A DNA stretch of 64,000 nt from the NCBI GenBank assembly GCA_036346275.1, contig CM070720.1, positions 11,633,278-11,697,277 on the forward strand, read 5' to 3'. The notes beneath the pieces were generated by a model. It searched no databases. It was not told where the DNA came from and saw only the letters and a program-made list of their open reading frames with translations. Source of the stretch: Otatea glauca (Eukaryota > Streptophyta > Magnoliopsida > Poales > Poaceae). The stretch's first letter is position 1; each line of letters begins with the position of its first letter. Position numbers and translations under genes: made by a program. Positions 35,864 to 47,139 of this stretch are shown in pieces.

Positions 35864-36900
35864 ATGGCGACGACAAATATTCCACCAAGCCTCCCATCTT
35901 TAATGGAGTTGATTTTCCATTTTGGAAGTCCTGGATGGAGTCATACATCACTGCCTAGGGTTACCTGATATGGCAGAAGGTGAAACTCCCGTATGAGGTT
36001 CCTGCTGATGAAAATTTCACGACCATCAATATGGTTGACATTGAGGCGAATGCTAAGTCAAGGAACATTCTCATACAGGGTCTTAGCCGCGGTGAGTATG
36101 ATAGGATTTCTAACCTTCGCTCCGCCACGAGATTTGGGTAACCTCGATGCTTACCATGAGGGCTCTACTCAAATCAAGACTGTGAGGCAGATTCGCCAAG
36201 CGCGAGTACAACAAATTTGATCAACGCTACCGGTGAGAGTCTCGACGAGTGTTTTGGTCGGTTTACAAAGATTTTGAGCGACCTTCGAGCGCTTGGTTGC
36301 ATATACCCCGACTCGGACAATGCTCGGCATTTCTTGACCGCACTCGACCTTCGGGTTTGGGAGATGAAGGTGACCACCATCAAGGACACCACCGACTTAT
36401 CGACTCGACTCTTGACGGCTTTATTCCCGCCTCAAGACTCATGGGATCGATGTCGCCTCTCTAAGACGAAATCTCACCGATAGCTTTGGTCCCCGATCCC
36501 ATTGGATCTTCTTCTTCCGATCCTTCTATTGGTTTCTCTCTTCCGCCTTTGCGAGCTAAGCGATGACCAACTGGAAAAATTTTCGAAAATGAGCTTGCTC
36601 TTCTCGCCGCAAGTTTTCTCATGCATACAAGAGGGAGAGAGAGGAAGAGAGGTGGCATCATCACCGCTTTGAGTTTGGTGGCCCCAACCACATTCGGCGA
36701 ACTGTCCCAAGTCGAGAAGGGCAAGAACGACGTTGGCGGTTCGGGCAAGAACGACTACACCGACAAGAACCGCAACAAGAAGCCTCCAGCTCGTGAACCG
36801 CAGACACTAAAAGAAGTACCGCAACTTCTCCAAGAACAAGAAGTTCTTCCACCGCTGCCTCGCCGCGCTTGACGACATCAACCTCTCCGACACGAGACAT
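35864..36900 (+). pseudogene. Copia B gag, first part
   Basis: Same gene as 25759-26744, starting at ATG 35864. A one-base loss after MAT relative to the other copy shifts the frame at once, and TAG at 35956 equals the TAG at 25852. Readable pieces: the 36217-36483 frame (GESLDECFGRFTKILSDLRALG, ARHFLTALDLRVWEMK) and the 36621-36872 frame, where the zinc knuckle region is out of frame. Lys/Asn-rich KNDYTDKNRNKKPP follows. Gag would form the virus-like particle. The two gag copies carry different small indels, so each shows a different broken version. Confidence 0.82.
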
Positions 36901-38640
36901 GGAGCGCCGAGGGCGAGGATGATCCGCAAGAGAAGAAGGGCGGCGACGACTTCTCCCAAGATGTGCTTCATGGTCGATACCAACGACATCAGCGACTCCG
37001 AGCTCTACAAATGACTCGGATGAGGTACCCTCCTATGACCAGCTCAACGGCTTTCAGAATTAGAAAATTTCATGCTAGAGCTAGAGCTAGGTGTACGAGC
37101 TTGAGAAGGAAGTAGGTACCTTGACTCGGGAGTTATCTTCTTAGATCTTCTCCTCCCGAGTCACCGATGATTGCTCTTGTGTGATGCTATTCTTGTGGAG
37201 TTGGAGAACTTAAGGACTATGCATGATAGTGTGTTGACTGAATTAAAAAGTCTTAAGTTGAGGAATGCTAGTGATAATTCTGTTGATGCTATTCCACTAG
37301 ATGCTAGTTTTCTTCATGCTCACTCTACTCCTTATGCTAATTGCCCTAAATTGCTTGCCGAAATTGATGCCATGAGCGATCACCTTAGGAAGCTTTCTTC
37401 TAGAAACGATGAACTTGAAATGCATGCTTCTAAGGACCCAATACCATGTGAGGGTTGTAGGCAACTAAAACTTGACAATGAATCCTTAAATGTCAAGTGT
37501 GCTAAACTTTCTAAGGACTTACTAGATAAGTCACAAGAAAGTTGCTTGCGATGTTCTGTGATTGAGGGGGACTTGAATAAAATCCATGTCGAGCTTAGGA
37601 AGAAATTAGAAGACCAAGCTCATAGAATTAGAAATACGCCTTATGCTTCTTGTGAGGCCATTAAGATTGAGGCACTGTGGCCGAGGAGAAAATGCACGTG
37701 CTGAGAGAGCTCATCTTTCTGATTCTTCTTCTTCTTCTTCTTCCCCATGCTCTTCTTGTGCTTCTTTCTTTCGAGATTGCCAGTATCTTATGAGCACTCT
37801 CGAGAAGTTTGTTGGAGGCAAGAAGAAGCTCAATCTTATTCTAGACCAATCCAAGATTAGTAGATTCAATCAAGGTCTAGGATTTGATCCCATGGAGCAC
37901 GCTCGGGCGCATCCTCCCACCATTGTACGCGGCTCCAAGAGTGGTGAAATTGTGGTTGCTCCCAGAGTGAGCACCACCGTGTTTAGGTCTCACTGGGTTG
38001 TCCATAGGACTTCGACTGTATGGGTGTTACTCCTGTTGCTTCGCCTCTAGCAAGGCGAAGTACACATGCATCTTCCGTAAGAAGGATGGTCACCTAGTAG
38101 ATTTTTGCTTCGCACGCCAAGATCACTCGGCGTGAGCGTGTTGTCGCCTTAGGGGTATTCAGGTCATCCCTGCACTTTGAGTGCTCCTAAGGTACACACC
38201 GCTTCTAGACAAAGTTAGAGAGTCGCTGCTTTTGGGCAGCGATGTGACTTGGTTTTCATGCTAGTTCTTCGAGTTTTAGTCCCGGAGCTGTTCAGAGTCG
38301 GCTTTTCCGCCGCCCTCTTGATATTCCTCGCTTTTCCCATCGAGGTAGATATCGCGGCGTGAGGTGTTTTCCAGTAGGAGATCCGTGCAACCTTATCGGG
38401 ATGGTCCGCTTTTGCACCACGGCGTACAACCCAGCTTTGACTCCTAGATTATCTACCGAGTTGCTCCCGATCATGTGAGAGTTGAGCGTCAGAGAGACAC
38501 TCGAGTCCAGTCTTCTTCTGTGGCTGGTACTCTGAGGTGTCGTATGGTTTAGTATTGGTTTCCTAAGTCTTCACTCTATCCCAGTACTGAGTCATCTTTC
38601 TCTCTTGTGTCTTGATCAGGTCGTCGGATGGGGAAGGGCG
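36901..38640 (+). pseudogene. Copia B gag extension: coiled coil and second zinc-knuckle region
   Basis: The frame 37171-37704 (177 codons) is strongly helical with Leu/Lys/Glu heptads (AILVELENLRTMHDSVLTEL, LAEIDAMSDHLRKLSSRND) and CxxC pairs (PCEGCRQLKL, SCLRCSVIEGDL). The frame 37643-38050 continues with CQYLMSTLEKFVGGKKKL. At about 38068-38115 a CCHC-like knuckle reads CIFRKKDGHLVDFC, with one Cys apparently lost with a codon. A long coiled-coil gag between capsid and protease is usual for SIRE/Maximus elements. About 500 bases (38130-38640) before the protease give no clear frame. Confidence 0.7.
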
Positions 38641-38960
38641 ATGTTTGGATTGTTGACTCCGGTTGTTCTCGCTATATGACCGAGATTCTCATTGGTTCTC
38701 TTCCCTAGTCCGAGCCCCGTGATGAGTTAATCACTTTGGGGATGCATCTTCGTAGAGTCATTGATAAAGGTACCATCCGCATTAACCAAAATTTCATTCT
38801 TAAAGATGTTGCCTTAGTAAGTAAGTTGCAATACAATCCGCTCTCTGCTTTCTCACTTATCGATGCTCTTTCGAGGTAAGCTTCAAGAGTAATGCCCGTA
38901 GAATTCTTGATTCATCAGGAGGGTTAGTTTGCGGCATTTCTAGATTTGGGAGAGTCTTTC
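38641..38960 (+). pseudogene. Aspartic protease region of Copia B
   Basis: GDVWIVDSGCSRYMTE at 38640-38687 contains the catalytic D-S-G (Asp codon at 38656) and the CSxxMT motif of Copia retropepsins. A TAG at about 38707 sits where a Gln codon is likely. The fold continues with FILKDVALVSKLQYN-like sequence (about 38790-38840). It would process the Gag-Pol polyprotein. Confidence 0.75.
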
Positions 38961-40108
38961 GTGCTGATTTTTCTGCTTCTTCTAGAGACTCTCTTCGATG
39001 TTTGATTGCTTCTAAGTCCCGTGATCTCTCCTTCTGGCATAGGAGACTTGGTCATATTGGTTTTGATCATTTGACCCGAGTTAGCAGCCACGATCTCATT
39101 CGGGGTTTGCCCAAATTCAAGATGGTCAAAGACTTAGTTTGCTCTTCTTGCCGACATGGCAAGATGGTTACTGCTTCTCATCCTCCAGTCATCATAGTGA
39201 TGACTGATGCACCAGGACAGCTTTTACATATGGACACTGTTGGTCCAGCTAGAGTGCAGTCAGCAGGAGGGAAGTGGTATGTTCTTGTCATCGTTGATGA
39301 TTTTTCTAGATACTCTTGGGTATTCTTCATGGCCTCGAAGGATGAGACTTTTTCTCACTTCAAGGGTTTGGTCAGTAGGTTGTCTATTGAGCTCCCAGGT
39401 GCATTACGAGCTATACGCAGTGATAATGGCACGGAGTTCAAGAATTCCTACTTTGAGAGTTTCTGTGTGGAGTCTGGTTTAGAGCATTAGTTCTCTTCTC
39501 CCTATGCCCCTCAGCAGAATGGCGTAGTGGAAAGGAAGAACAGGACCTTGGTTGAGATGGCCAGGACGATGCTAGACGAGTACAGTACTTCTAGGAAGTT
39601 TTGGGCTGAGGCTATAGCTACTGCTTGCCATGTTTCTAATCGCGTGTTTTTGGGAGCACATCTGCATCGCACTTCTTATGAGTTGAGGTATGGGCGAAAG
39701 CCCAGTGTGTCTCATTTTCGCTTTTCGTTGCAAGTGTTTTATCTTGAAGTCCGTAACCTAGATAAGTTTGAGTCTCGCTCTTCTGATGGTATCTTTCTAG
39801 GTTACTCGACTTCTTCTCGTAGCTATAGGGTCTGGAGTGTTGATGCGCATAGGATCATAGAGAACTGTGATGTGACCTTTGATGAGGCTAGCCCAGGAGC
39901 TAGACCTGATGTTTCAGGCTCTTCTTATCCCTCCGAGACCATCTTTGTAGAAGATGAGGATGATGGAGATGATGGTGTTCCACCGATCCAGCTTCCTCTA
40001 CACCTAAGGTGCCTCCTGCTTCCATTTCGCACCTCGTGGAGACCACCCTTGCCTTCCGACTCTCCTTCAATGAGTGGCTCGCTCCTACCTCTTCTGTGCA
40101 TGAGGTAG
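38961..40108 (+). pseudogene. Integrase of Copia B
   Basis: The GAG-pre-integrase zinc region reads LSFWHRRLGHIGFDHL (about 39025-39070) and CSSCRHGKM (about 39140-39165), giving the HHCC set. The catalytic core follows: LHMDTVGPARV (first Asp), VDDFSRYSW, AIRSDNGTEF (second Asp), then the Glu in GVVERKNRTL. The only break in the core is TAG at 39488-39490 between EH and FSSPYAP, where Gln is expected, giving frames 39002-39490 and 39527-40108. A C-terminal FLGYSTSSRSYRVW motif is present. Apart from the stop it is well preserved. Confidence 0.9.
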
Positions 40109-41352
40109 AGGCCACTCCTGCTTCTGGTCCTCCCCGACATATCCAGAAAGTTCATCCACCGATCGATCATTGGTGATCTGTTTGAGCGGGTCACTCGCTC
40201 AAAATTAAGTTTGTCCAGCCGCTTCCACTCGCCTTCGTTGCCTCCTTTGAGCCGAAGGATATTTCTCATGCATTATCCGATGAATCGTGGATTAATGCTA
40301 TGCATGAGGAACTTGAGAACTTTGAGAGGAACAAGGTATGGCAGCTTGTCGAGCCCCCATCTGGTCATAATGTCATTGGGACCAAGTGGGTGTTCAAAAA
40401 CAAGCATAGTGAGGATGGGGTTGTCATTCGCAACATGGCTAGGCTAGTTGCACAGGGCTTTTCTAAGGTTGAGGGTCTTGACTTTGAGGAGACCTTTGCC
40501 CTCGTAGCTAGACTAGAGGCTATTAGGATCCCGCTTGCATTCTCTGCATCCTGTGGCTTCAAGCTCTATCAAATGGATGTCAAGAGTGCATTCCTCAATG
40601 ACTATATTGAGGAAGAGGTTTATGTCAAACAACCTCCAGGATTCGAGAACCCCAAGTTTCCGAGTCATGTATACAAGCTCTCCAAAGCTTTGTATGGACT
40701 CAAGCAGGCCCCCAGAGCATGGTATGAGAGGCTCAAGTCTTATCTTCTCAGCCATGACTTCAAAATAGGCATAATAGACAAAACTCTGTTCATCAGACAC
40801 CATGAGTCTCATTTTCTTCTTGTCCAGAGTTATGTGGACGATATCATTTTTGGTGACTCATCTCATTCGCTTGTGTCTCAGTTTTCTGAGGTGATGAGCA
40901 CAGAGTTTGAGATGAGTATGATGGGCGAGTTGAGCTACTTTCTTGGCTTCCAAATCAAGCAGACTCGGGAGGGTACTTTCTTGCATCAAGGCAAGTATAC
41001 TCGTGACCTCCTGAGGCGTTTCGATATGTCTGATGGGAAGCCGGTGATGACTCCTATGGCCACCACTGCTGTCCTCGAGCCCGATGAGGATGGTGAGCCT
41101 ACTGATCAAAAGGAGTTTCGGAGCATGGTTGGCTCCCTCTTGTACCTCACTACTTCGAGGCCGGACATACATTTCACTGTGTGTCCAGGCGCTCGATTTC
41201 AAGCTTCTCCTCGCGCTCACCGCCAAAGCGGTCAAGCGCATCTTCAGTACCTTCGTGCTACACACGATTATGGTATTTGGTACTCTTCGCCTTCTTGTCT
41301 ATCTCTTAGAGCCTTTTCCGATATCGACTTTGTCTGGTCAGAGGATAGATAG
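40109..41352 (+). CDS. Reverse transcriptase domain of Copia B
   Basis: Synthesises element cDNA. An uninterrupted 350-codon frame runs from 40300, with RT motifs in order: VIGTKWVFKNK, RLVAQGFSKVEGLDFEETFA, LYQMDVKSAFLND (catalytic Asp), VYVKQPPGFE, KLSKALYGLKQAPRAWYERL, and QSYVDDIIFG with the catalytic Asp pair. SYFLGFQI, GKYTRDLLRRFDM and GSLLYLTTSRPDI complete the Ty1/Copia signature. This is a domain of a larger Gag-Pol ORF; the Met at 40300 is internal and not a true start. The connecting 40109-40299 is frameshifted. It is the best-preserved coding sequence in the window. Confidence 0.9.
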
Positions 41353-41775
41353 GAAGAGCACTGCACTTGCCAATTCATTGGCACTTCTCTTGTTTCTTGG
41401 TCATCTAGGAAGCGATGCAGGGTTGTACACCACCGCTGAGGCCGAGTATATTGTCGCAAACGATTGTCAGTAGCTGTGTGCTCGATGAGATCGACCTTAC
41501 GGGACTATGGGTTAGAGATAGAGAGTGTGCCACTTTTCTGTGACAACACTTCAGCTATTTGCATTGCTAAAAACCCAGTGCAACATTCCCGGACCAAGCA
41601 CATTGATATTAGATATCACTTCCTTAGAGACCATGTGGAGAAGGGAGATATCGCGCTTCAGTTCGTAGAGAGTGACCTTTAAATAGCCGATATCTTCACC
41701 AAGCCTTTGGATAGCTCCAGATTTGTTGCCTTGAGGAGTGAGCTTGGAGTCGTGAGCCCTTACGGCCTTTCGTGA
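41353..41775 (+). pseudogene. RNase H of Copia B
   Basis: Degrades the RNA strand during reverse transcription. AEAEYIVANDC (about 41437) is the conserved TAEAEY motif; the preceding CQFIGTSLVSWSSRK segment is read in a different frame, so there is an indel near 41350-41440. LFCDNTSAICIAKNPVQHSRTKHIDIRYHF (41535-41625) follows. TAA at 41680-41682 precedes IADIFTKPL and is probably a former CAA. The natural pol stop is TGA 41773-41775 after SPYGLS. Confidence 0.87.
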
Positions 41776-42801
41776 GGGGAAGCTGGTTTGTATATTATGT
41801 ATTATATGTTTTCTTCCAGCTTTTCTTTTCTTTGTATTTCTTTTGGGTGACTTTGGGATTGTTTTCTTGAGTTGAGTTCACTCACTTAGACTTCTAGCAT
41901 GCCTTCCATGGACCTCTTATCTTGTGCTTTAGGTTGCTATCAAGCGTGATTAGCTGTTCTCTCTTCTCTCTAGGTTGAGTTCCCTCACGCCTTATAAGTC
42001 TAGCGTATTGGGCCTCCGGTAGACAGGTCTGTGCACTCCTTAGTTGGGATCTAGAGTCGCTTCCTATGTCACCATGGGAAGATAAGAGCGAGTCTAAGCC
42101 GTAGTGAGTCTCTTATATCTTTTCTATGCTCTATAGCCATCCAGTTTTGTTGTTTCTCGACTTCTTCTCCTCATTCTGTTTTTCTGGTTATTATTGAGTT
42201 TATTCGGTTTTTCTTTGTGCCTAATCTTGATAATAACTCAACTTTAACCAGATTTGAGCTTAAAATTGATTCATTTGTTGAGGGGGAGTTTGGGAATCTG
42301 TTCGTGCATTGCATATAGACTGCATTTCCTGTTTAATGAGCTTTATCTATTATGCAATTGATTTCTTCTTCATGCTATACACCATGCTGCATCATATGGA
42401 GAAAATCACTAGCTCAGATATGTCCAAGTTCATTTAACTTGCTAAGCTTTAAAATGAAAAAGTCTTAAATGAAAAACTTGATGAAACTTGTTGCTTTTAC
42501 TTGCTAGGTTTCTTCTCTAGAGGTTTGTGCCATAATTTGAGAAATTTTGGAGTTCTCTAGAGTCCCTATAGCAACTTGGGTGAAACTAGTTAGTTCCATG
42601 CTAGAGTCTTTCAATTGCTCATGAATCATTGTGATAAAAATGAAAATTAAACAAAATTGACTCTTCTTGTGCACATACGACTCGACACCTTGCATTCACA
42701 AGACCGCTTCCCATTGCACTTGGGATGAACTTGGAATACATCGTGTTTGACCTAGACCATCCTCTCAAGAGTTCATCTTGAGATGGTCGCATATGGCTTG
42801 A
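41776..42801 (+). other. Post-pol region of Copia B, first part
   Basis: Homologous to 779-1800 of element A. Contains no ORF worth calling. It ends in ...CATATGGCTTGA, where the nested Gypsy element begins at 42802, and resumes at 49656. Confidence 0.8.
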
Positions 42802-42829
42802 TGCGCACAAGACGGCCCCGATCTTCCGG

Positions 42830-43684
42830 TGAGGGGATAACTTCGATTTGGCGGAGGATGACTTTGACGATCCGGCTACGAACCACACAAGGATAAGCAC
42901 CTGCAATCGCTAAACCACACTCCTCGTCGTTATCAACCGTGCCAAGAACACGGATGACCTGACCACGAAGGTCTATTCTTGCGAGCAATCGAAGAACTAG
43001 CAAGAACAAGGATGAAGCACACACTCAAGTTGAGGTTTCGAAACTTGTTTACTGCTGCTCTAGCCGAGTCAGGAGAACAAGGATAAATTTCCACACATGG
43101 GTAACTATTCTCAAATCAAAACCTAAGGAGATAGATAGGGGCTTGTCCAATATATATAGCCAAGGATGGCTGCTAGGAGTTGGTCTCACGCCACTTTAAT
43201 TACATGGGAACTCAGCCCAAAATTATGGTGGCACAGCACCCTAAAAGACAGAGACCGTCGTACTATTTTGACTGCTGTGGCTAGCTCGAGTGGAATTTGA
43301 TGATGAGGCTAGATCCGTTGGAAAGAGCACGAATTTATCTTTTAATCAAGTACTCACTCATCCCGAACGGACTCCGTATGCAATAGTTATGGCCAGTGGA
43401 AGGTGGACTGCTCCTGGGTGGACGTTTTGGCTTCCTTCTCGGGAATAACTTGTACTATAGCTTGTAGTGATGAGGAATGACATCTTTGCAGCTCTAAGCC
43501 ATGATTCGTAAGCACAAGTACATTATTATGCAGTGGTATATCCTCAAAATATAATTATATCACCCGAGAAACGAGTTCACATGTTGATTTAGTCTGCGCT
43601 GCGCGTGCCCTTGTGATAGGACCTTGCATAGGAGGTGGTGGTGGTGAGGTCATGGGTGTATCCGACATAGTGATGTCCTCATCA
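42830..43684 (-). repeat. 3' LTR of nested Gypsy (855 bp)
   Basis: Near-identical to 48810-49655. In element orientation it runs TGATGAGGACATC...TATCCCCTCA. A purine tract AAGAAGGGAGGA precedes it (about 43685-43696 on the + strand). A TATA-like TATATATA is at 43151-43158. Between this LTR and the target duplication lie 28 extra bases (42802-42829) absent from the other LTR. Confidence 0.9.
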
Positions 43685-43689
43685 TCCTC

Positions 43690-44955
43690 CCTTCTTGCAT
43701 TTGAGTCGCCCTCGACTCAAGCTCATCGCTCTTCCAAAATATGGCTTCAAATCTGAAATGTTAAAAGTGGGACTAACCCCAAAATCTGCAGTAACTCAAG
43801 TTTATAAGCATTATCATTAATTGCTCAAGCACTTTGAAAGGACCATCAGCTCTAGGCATTAATTTAGACTTTCGTAAGTTAGGAAATCTTTCTTTCCGCA
43901 AATACAACCAAACAAGATCACCAGGTTCAAATGTCAATTCCTTTCTACCATGGTTACCAGAACCCTATATTTCTCACCATACGCTCTATATTTTCTTTTG
44001 TGGTCTTATGCAATTTAAGAACAAATTCAGACGTCTCTTTGCATCAAAGTTTACCTTCTCCGAAGATGGTAAAAGCAATAGATCAATTGGAGCACGAGGG
44101 TTAAAGCCATACACAACCTGAAATGGAGTCATTTTTGTCGAGAGTGCAATGTACGATTATAGGCAAACTCCACATGAGGTAGGCATTCTTCCCATATCTT
44201 CAAATTCTTCTTTAGAACAGCCCTCAACATGGTTGACAAGGTTCGATTCACCACTTCAGTTTGGCCATCGGTTTGAGGGTGACATGTGGTAGAGAACACT
44301 AGCTTTGTCCCTAATTTGCTCCATAAAGTTCTCCAAAATGGCTCAAGAACTTGGCATCACGATCTGAAACAATAGTACAAGGCATACCATGCAAACGAAC
44401 AATTTCTTTGAAGAATAAATCAGCAATATGAGTGGCATCATCGCTCTTGTGGCATGGAATGAAATGTGCCATTTTAGAGAATCGGTCCACAACAACAAAA
44501 ATACTATCCTTCCCTTCTTTGTTCTAGGCAATCCTAAAACAAAGTCCATAGATATATCTTCCCAAGGAACACTAGGAACAGGAGCGGCATGTACAAACCA
44601 TGTGGGTTTAGATGAGACTTAGCTTTTTGGCATGTAGTGCAGCAGCAACAAAGCGATCGATATCACGCCTCAGCTTTGGCCAAAAGAAATGTTCAGCCAA
44701 GACATCCTCCGCCTTTTAGCTCCAAAGTGTCCCATCAATCCTCCTCCATGCGCCTCTGTAACAACAAAAGACGAACGGAGCTAGCTGGAATGCATAGCTT
44801 GTTAGCTCTAAACAAGAATCCATCATTGTTAACAAATTTTGCCAACTTTTTCCATTTTTACAATTTAGCAAGACTTCTTTGAAATCATTATCCCGAGCAT
44901 AGAGATCTTTTATGGTTTCCAAGCCAAAATTCTACAATCAAGTTGAGACATCATT
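43690..44955 (-). pseudogene. Integrase of nested Gypsy
   Basis: The core is recognisable from MDFVLGLPRTKKG (about 44510-44549, first catalytic Asp) and following sequence in shifted frames. The N-terminal part includes ETIKDLYARDNDFKEVLLNC (about 44860-44920). The C-terminal half on the minus strand (about 43750-44100) reads in pieces typical of the SMAHFIPC...LHGMP class and ends within a few codons of the LTR. In one frame the last codons would continue into the LTR's GATGATGAGGACATC. At least three indels break it. Confidence 0.75.
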
Positions 44956-46330
44956 GCATATCTTCTAGACAATGCATCAAGAATCACATTATCCTTCCCT
45001 TTCTTGTATTTGATGACATAAGGAAATGATTCAATGAATTCTACCCACTTAGCATGTCTACGGTTCAGTTTGCTTTGACTACTAATATGCTTAAGTGCCT
45101 CATGATCGTAATGTATGACAAATTCTTTAGGCCATAAGTAATGTTGCCACGCTTTCTAAAGATCGCACAAGAGCATACAATTCATTATCATACGAGAATA
45201 ATTCGAACAGGCCCACTTAATTTTTCACCGAAATAAGCAACAGTGTTTACCTTCTTGTATCAATACACCACCAATTCCAATACCGCTTGCATCACATTCA
45301 AGTTCAAAGGTCTTACCAAAACTGAAGTTGAAGTAATGGTGCATTTGTGAGCTTTTCTTTAAAAGATTAAAGGCAGCTTCTTGCGCTTGCCCCAATGGAA
45401 GGAAACACCTTTCTTTGTCAATTCATTCAATGGTGCAATGATGGTGCCAAATCCTTCACAAAGCGCCGATAGAATCCAAAGAAGTCCGTGAAAGCTCCGC
45501 ATTTGTGTGACCGTGCTTGAGTCGGCCAACTCTTGATTGCTTCAATCTTGGCTTCATCAACCTCAATTCCCTCGCGTGTCACAACATAGCCAAGAAACGA
45601 GACTCGATCGGTGCAAAAGGAGCACTTCTCAAGGTTACCAAACAAATGTGCATCTCTCAAAGCATTAAAAACATCATGTAAGTGTTCAATATGTTCAGAA
45701 AGAGACTTGCTATAGATCAAAATGTCATCAAAGTAGACCACCACAAATTTTCCAATAAAAGCACGTAAAACTTCATTCATCAATCGCATAAACGTGCTAG
45801 GTGCATTAGTCAAACCGAAAGGCATAACTAACCACTCATACAAGCCAAATTTAGTTTTGAACGTTGTTTTCCATTCATCCCCAAGTTTCATTCTAATCTA
45901 GTGATATCCACTTCTTAAGTCAACTTTCGAAAACACAATAGAGCCACTCAGTTCGTCTAGCATATCATCCAACCTAGGAATAGGGTGACGATACCTAACA
46001 GTTATATTATTGATAGCTCTACAATCCACACACATTCGCCATGATCCATCTTTCTTAGGTACTAAAAGCACAGAACAAAGACAAGGACTAAGGCTTTCTC
46101 GAATGTACCCTTGTCGAGCAAGTCTTGCACTTGACGTTGTATCTCCTTAGTCTCCTCCGGATTGGTCCTATATGCTGCTCGGTTTGGTAATGTTGCTCTG
46201 GAATCAAGTCAATTTGATGTTCAATTCCCTCAAAGGTGGCAGCCCGGGGTACCTCATTTGGAAACACATCCTCATACTCATGCAAAGGTTAACAATAGCG
46301 TAAGGCAAAGAAACAGTATATTTTCGAATG
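44956..46330 (-). pseudogene. Reverse transcriptase and RNase H of nested Gypsy
   Basis: From right to left: EDVFPNEVP with HQIDLIP (about 46190-46285, RT leader), then a 155-codon frame at 45427-45891 with WKTTFKTKFGLYEWLVMPFGLTNAPSTF, the catalytic YFDDILIYS, FLGYVVTREGIEVDEAKIEAI and FGFYRRFVKDLA. RNase H-like sequence follows at about 45000-45400, with Glu/Asp motifs in shifted frames (HALKHL- and HAKWVEF-type). This is classic Ty3/Gypsy pol. The segment 45891-46090 carries a TAG that breaks the link to the N-terminal part. Confidence 0.87.
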
Positions 46331-47139
46331 AAAACAAAGTCTCTTTGCAAATCAAAGCATAGCATCCAACATTACATTCTATCATGTCAATTAAATCAGA
46401 TTTTGTAGCTAGCATGACAAAGATCCTTTAACTTGATTTCAGCTCTCTTAGAATTGGATTCTTTCTTCTTTGATTGTGCTAATTCTTTGGTTCTAATCTG
46501 ATTTTCACTTTTAGCACTCTCCTTCTCTCTTTCAGCTTTCTAAGTCATCTTTCAAAATTGCAATGGGGACATGGGAAGCAAAACAATTTTCTTTCCTTTA
46601 TGCATAAAAGTGTATTGGTTAGTTCTACCATCATGAGAAGCATTTTTATCATATTGCCAAGGTCTACCTAAAAGCAAAGAGCATGCTTGCATAGGTACAA
46701 CATCGCAATCAGATGATCATGATATGAACCAAGAGAAAATGCAATCTCACCATTCTTGTTACCTTCAATTTTCCACTTGAGTTAAACCATTGAATGTGGT
46801 AGGGATGTGGGTGTTGTGTTGTGGTCAAGCCAAGCTTCTCAACCATCTCCATGCTTGCAAGATTATTGCAACTCCTCCATCAATGATAACTCAGACCAAC
46901 ACTCATTGATGACAAATTTTGTTTGGAACAAGTTATGACGTTGGTTCTGTTCAAGACTCTCTATTTGCACACTAAGGACACGCTTCACAATGATGCTCAT
47001 GTATCTTTCTCAAATTTCAGACCCAAATGCTCCTCCTCATGTTCACCCCTTGATCTTCACCGCGAGGTCAAGAACAACTAAAGCAAAATCCTCTTCAACG
47101 TCACTAGCGTATGTACTCACCATCTTCCCGAACAATTAA
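46331..47139 (-). pseudogene. Protease region of nested Gypsy
   Basis: The minus strand reads IIDGGSCNNLASMEMVEKLGL at about 46840-46900. This is the retropepsin active-site loop, with D-G-G in place of the usual D-S-G or D-T-G, followed by PHPYHIQWLN. Further left the frame is lost, with pieces such as LLGRPWQ-like sequence at about 46660-46690. It would process Gag-Pol; broken here. Confidence 0.65.

Larger units (their letters stand above)
26763..36837 (+). repeat. Tandem duplication, unit 2 (about 10.08 kb)
   Basis: Second copy of 16704-26744. It contains, in order, G RT-RNase H-integrase-chromodomain tail (to 29160), G LTR (29161-32822), the right part of LTR X (32823-33525), the H ORF C-terminal part (33526-34161), the Copia B 5' LTR (34167-35808) and Copia gag to about 36837. 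At its right end it continues without break into the rest of Copia B, so this end shows the ancestral arrangement and the left end the new joint. Confidence 0.88.

Noticed and set aside
40365..41265. Minus-strand ORFs of 65-135 codons
   Set aside because: They are shadows of the intact Copia reverse transcriptase frame on the + strand.
43834..44121. Plus-strand ORF of 95 codons
   Set aside because: It is antisense to the integrase of the nested Gypsy element and has no recognisable motif.
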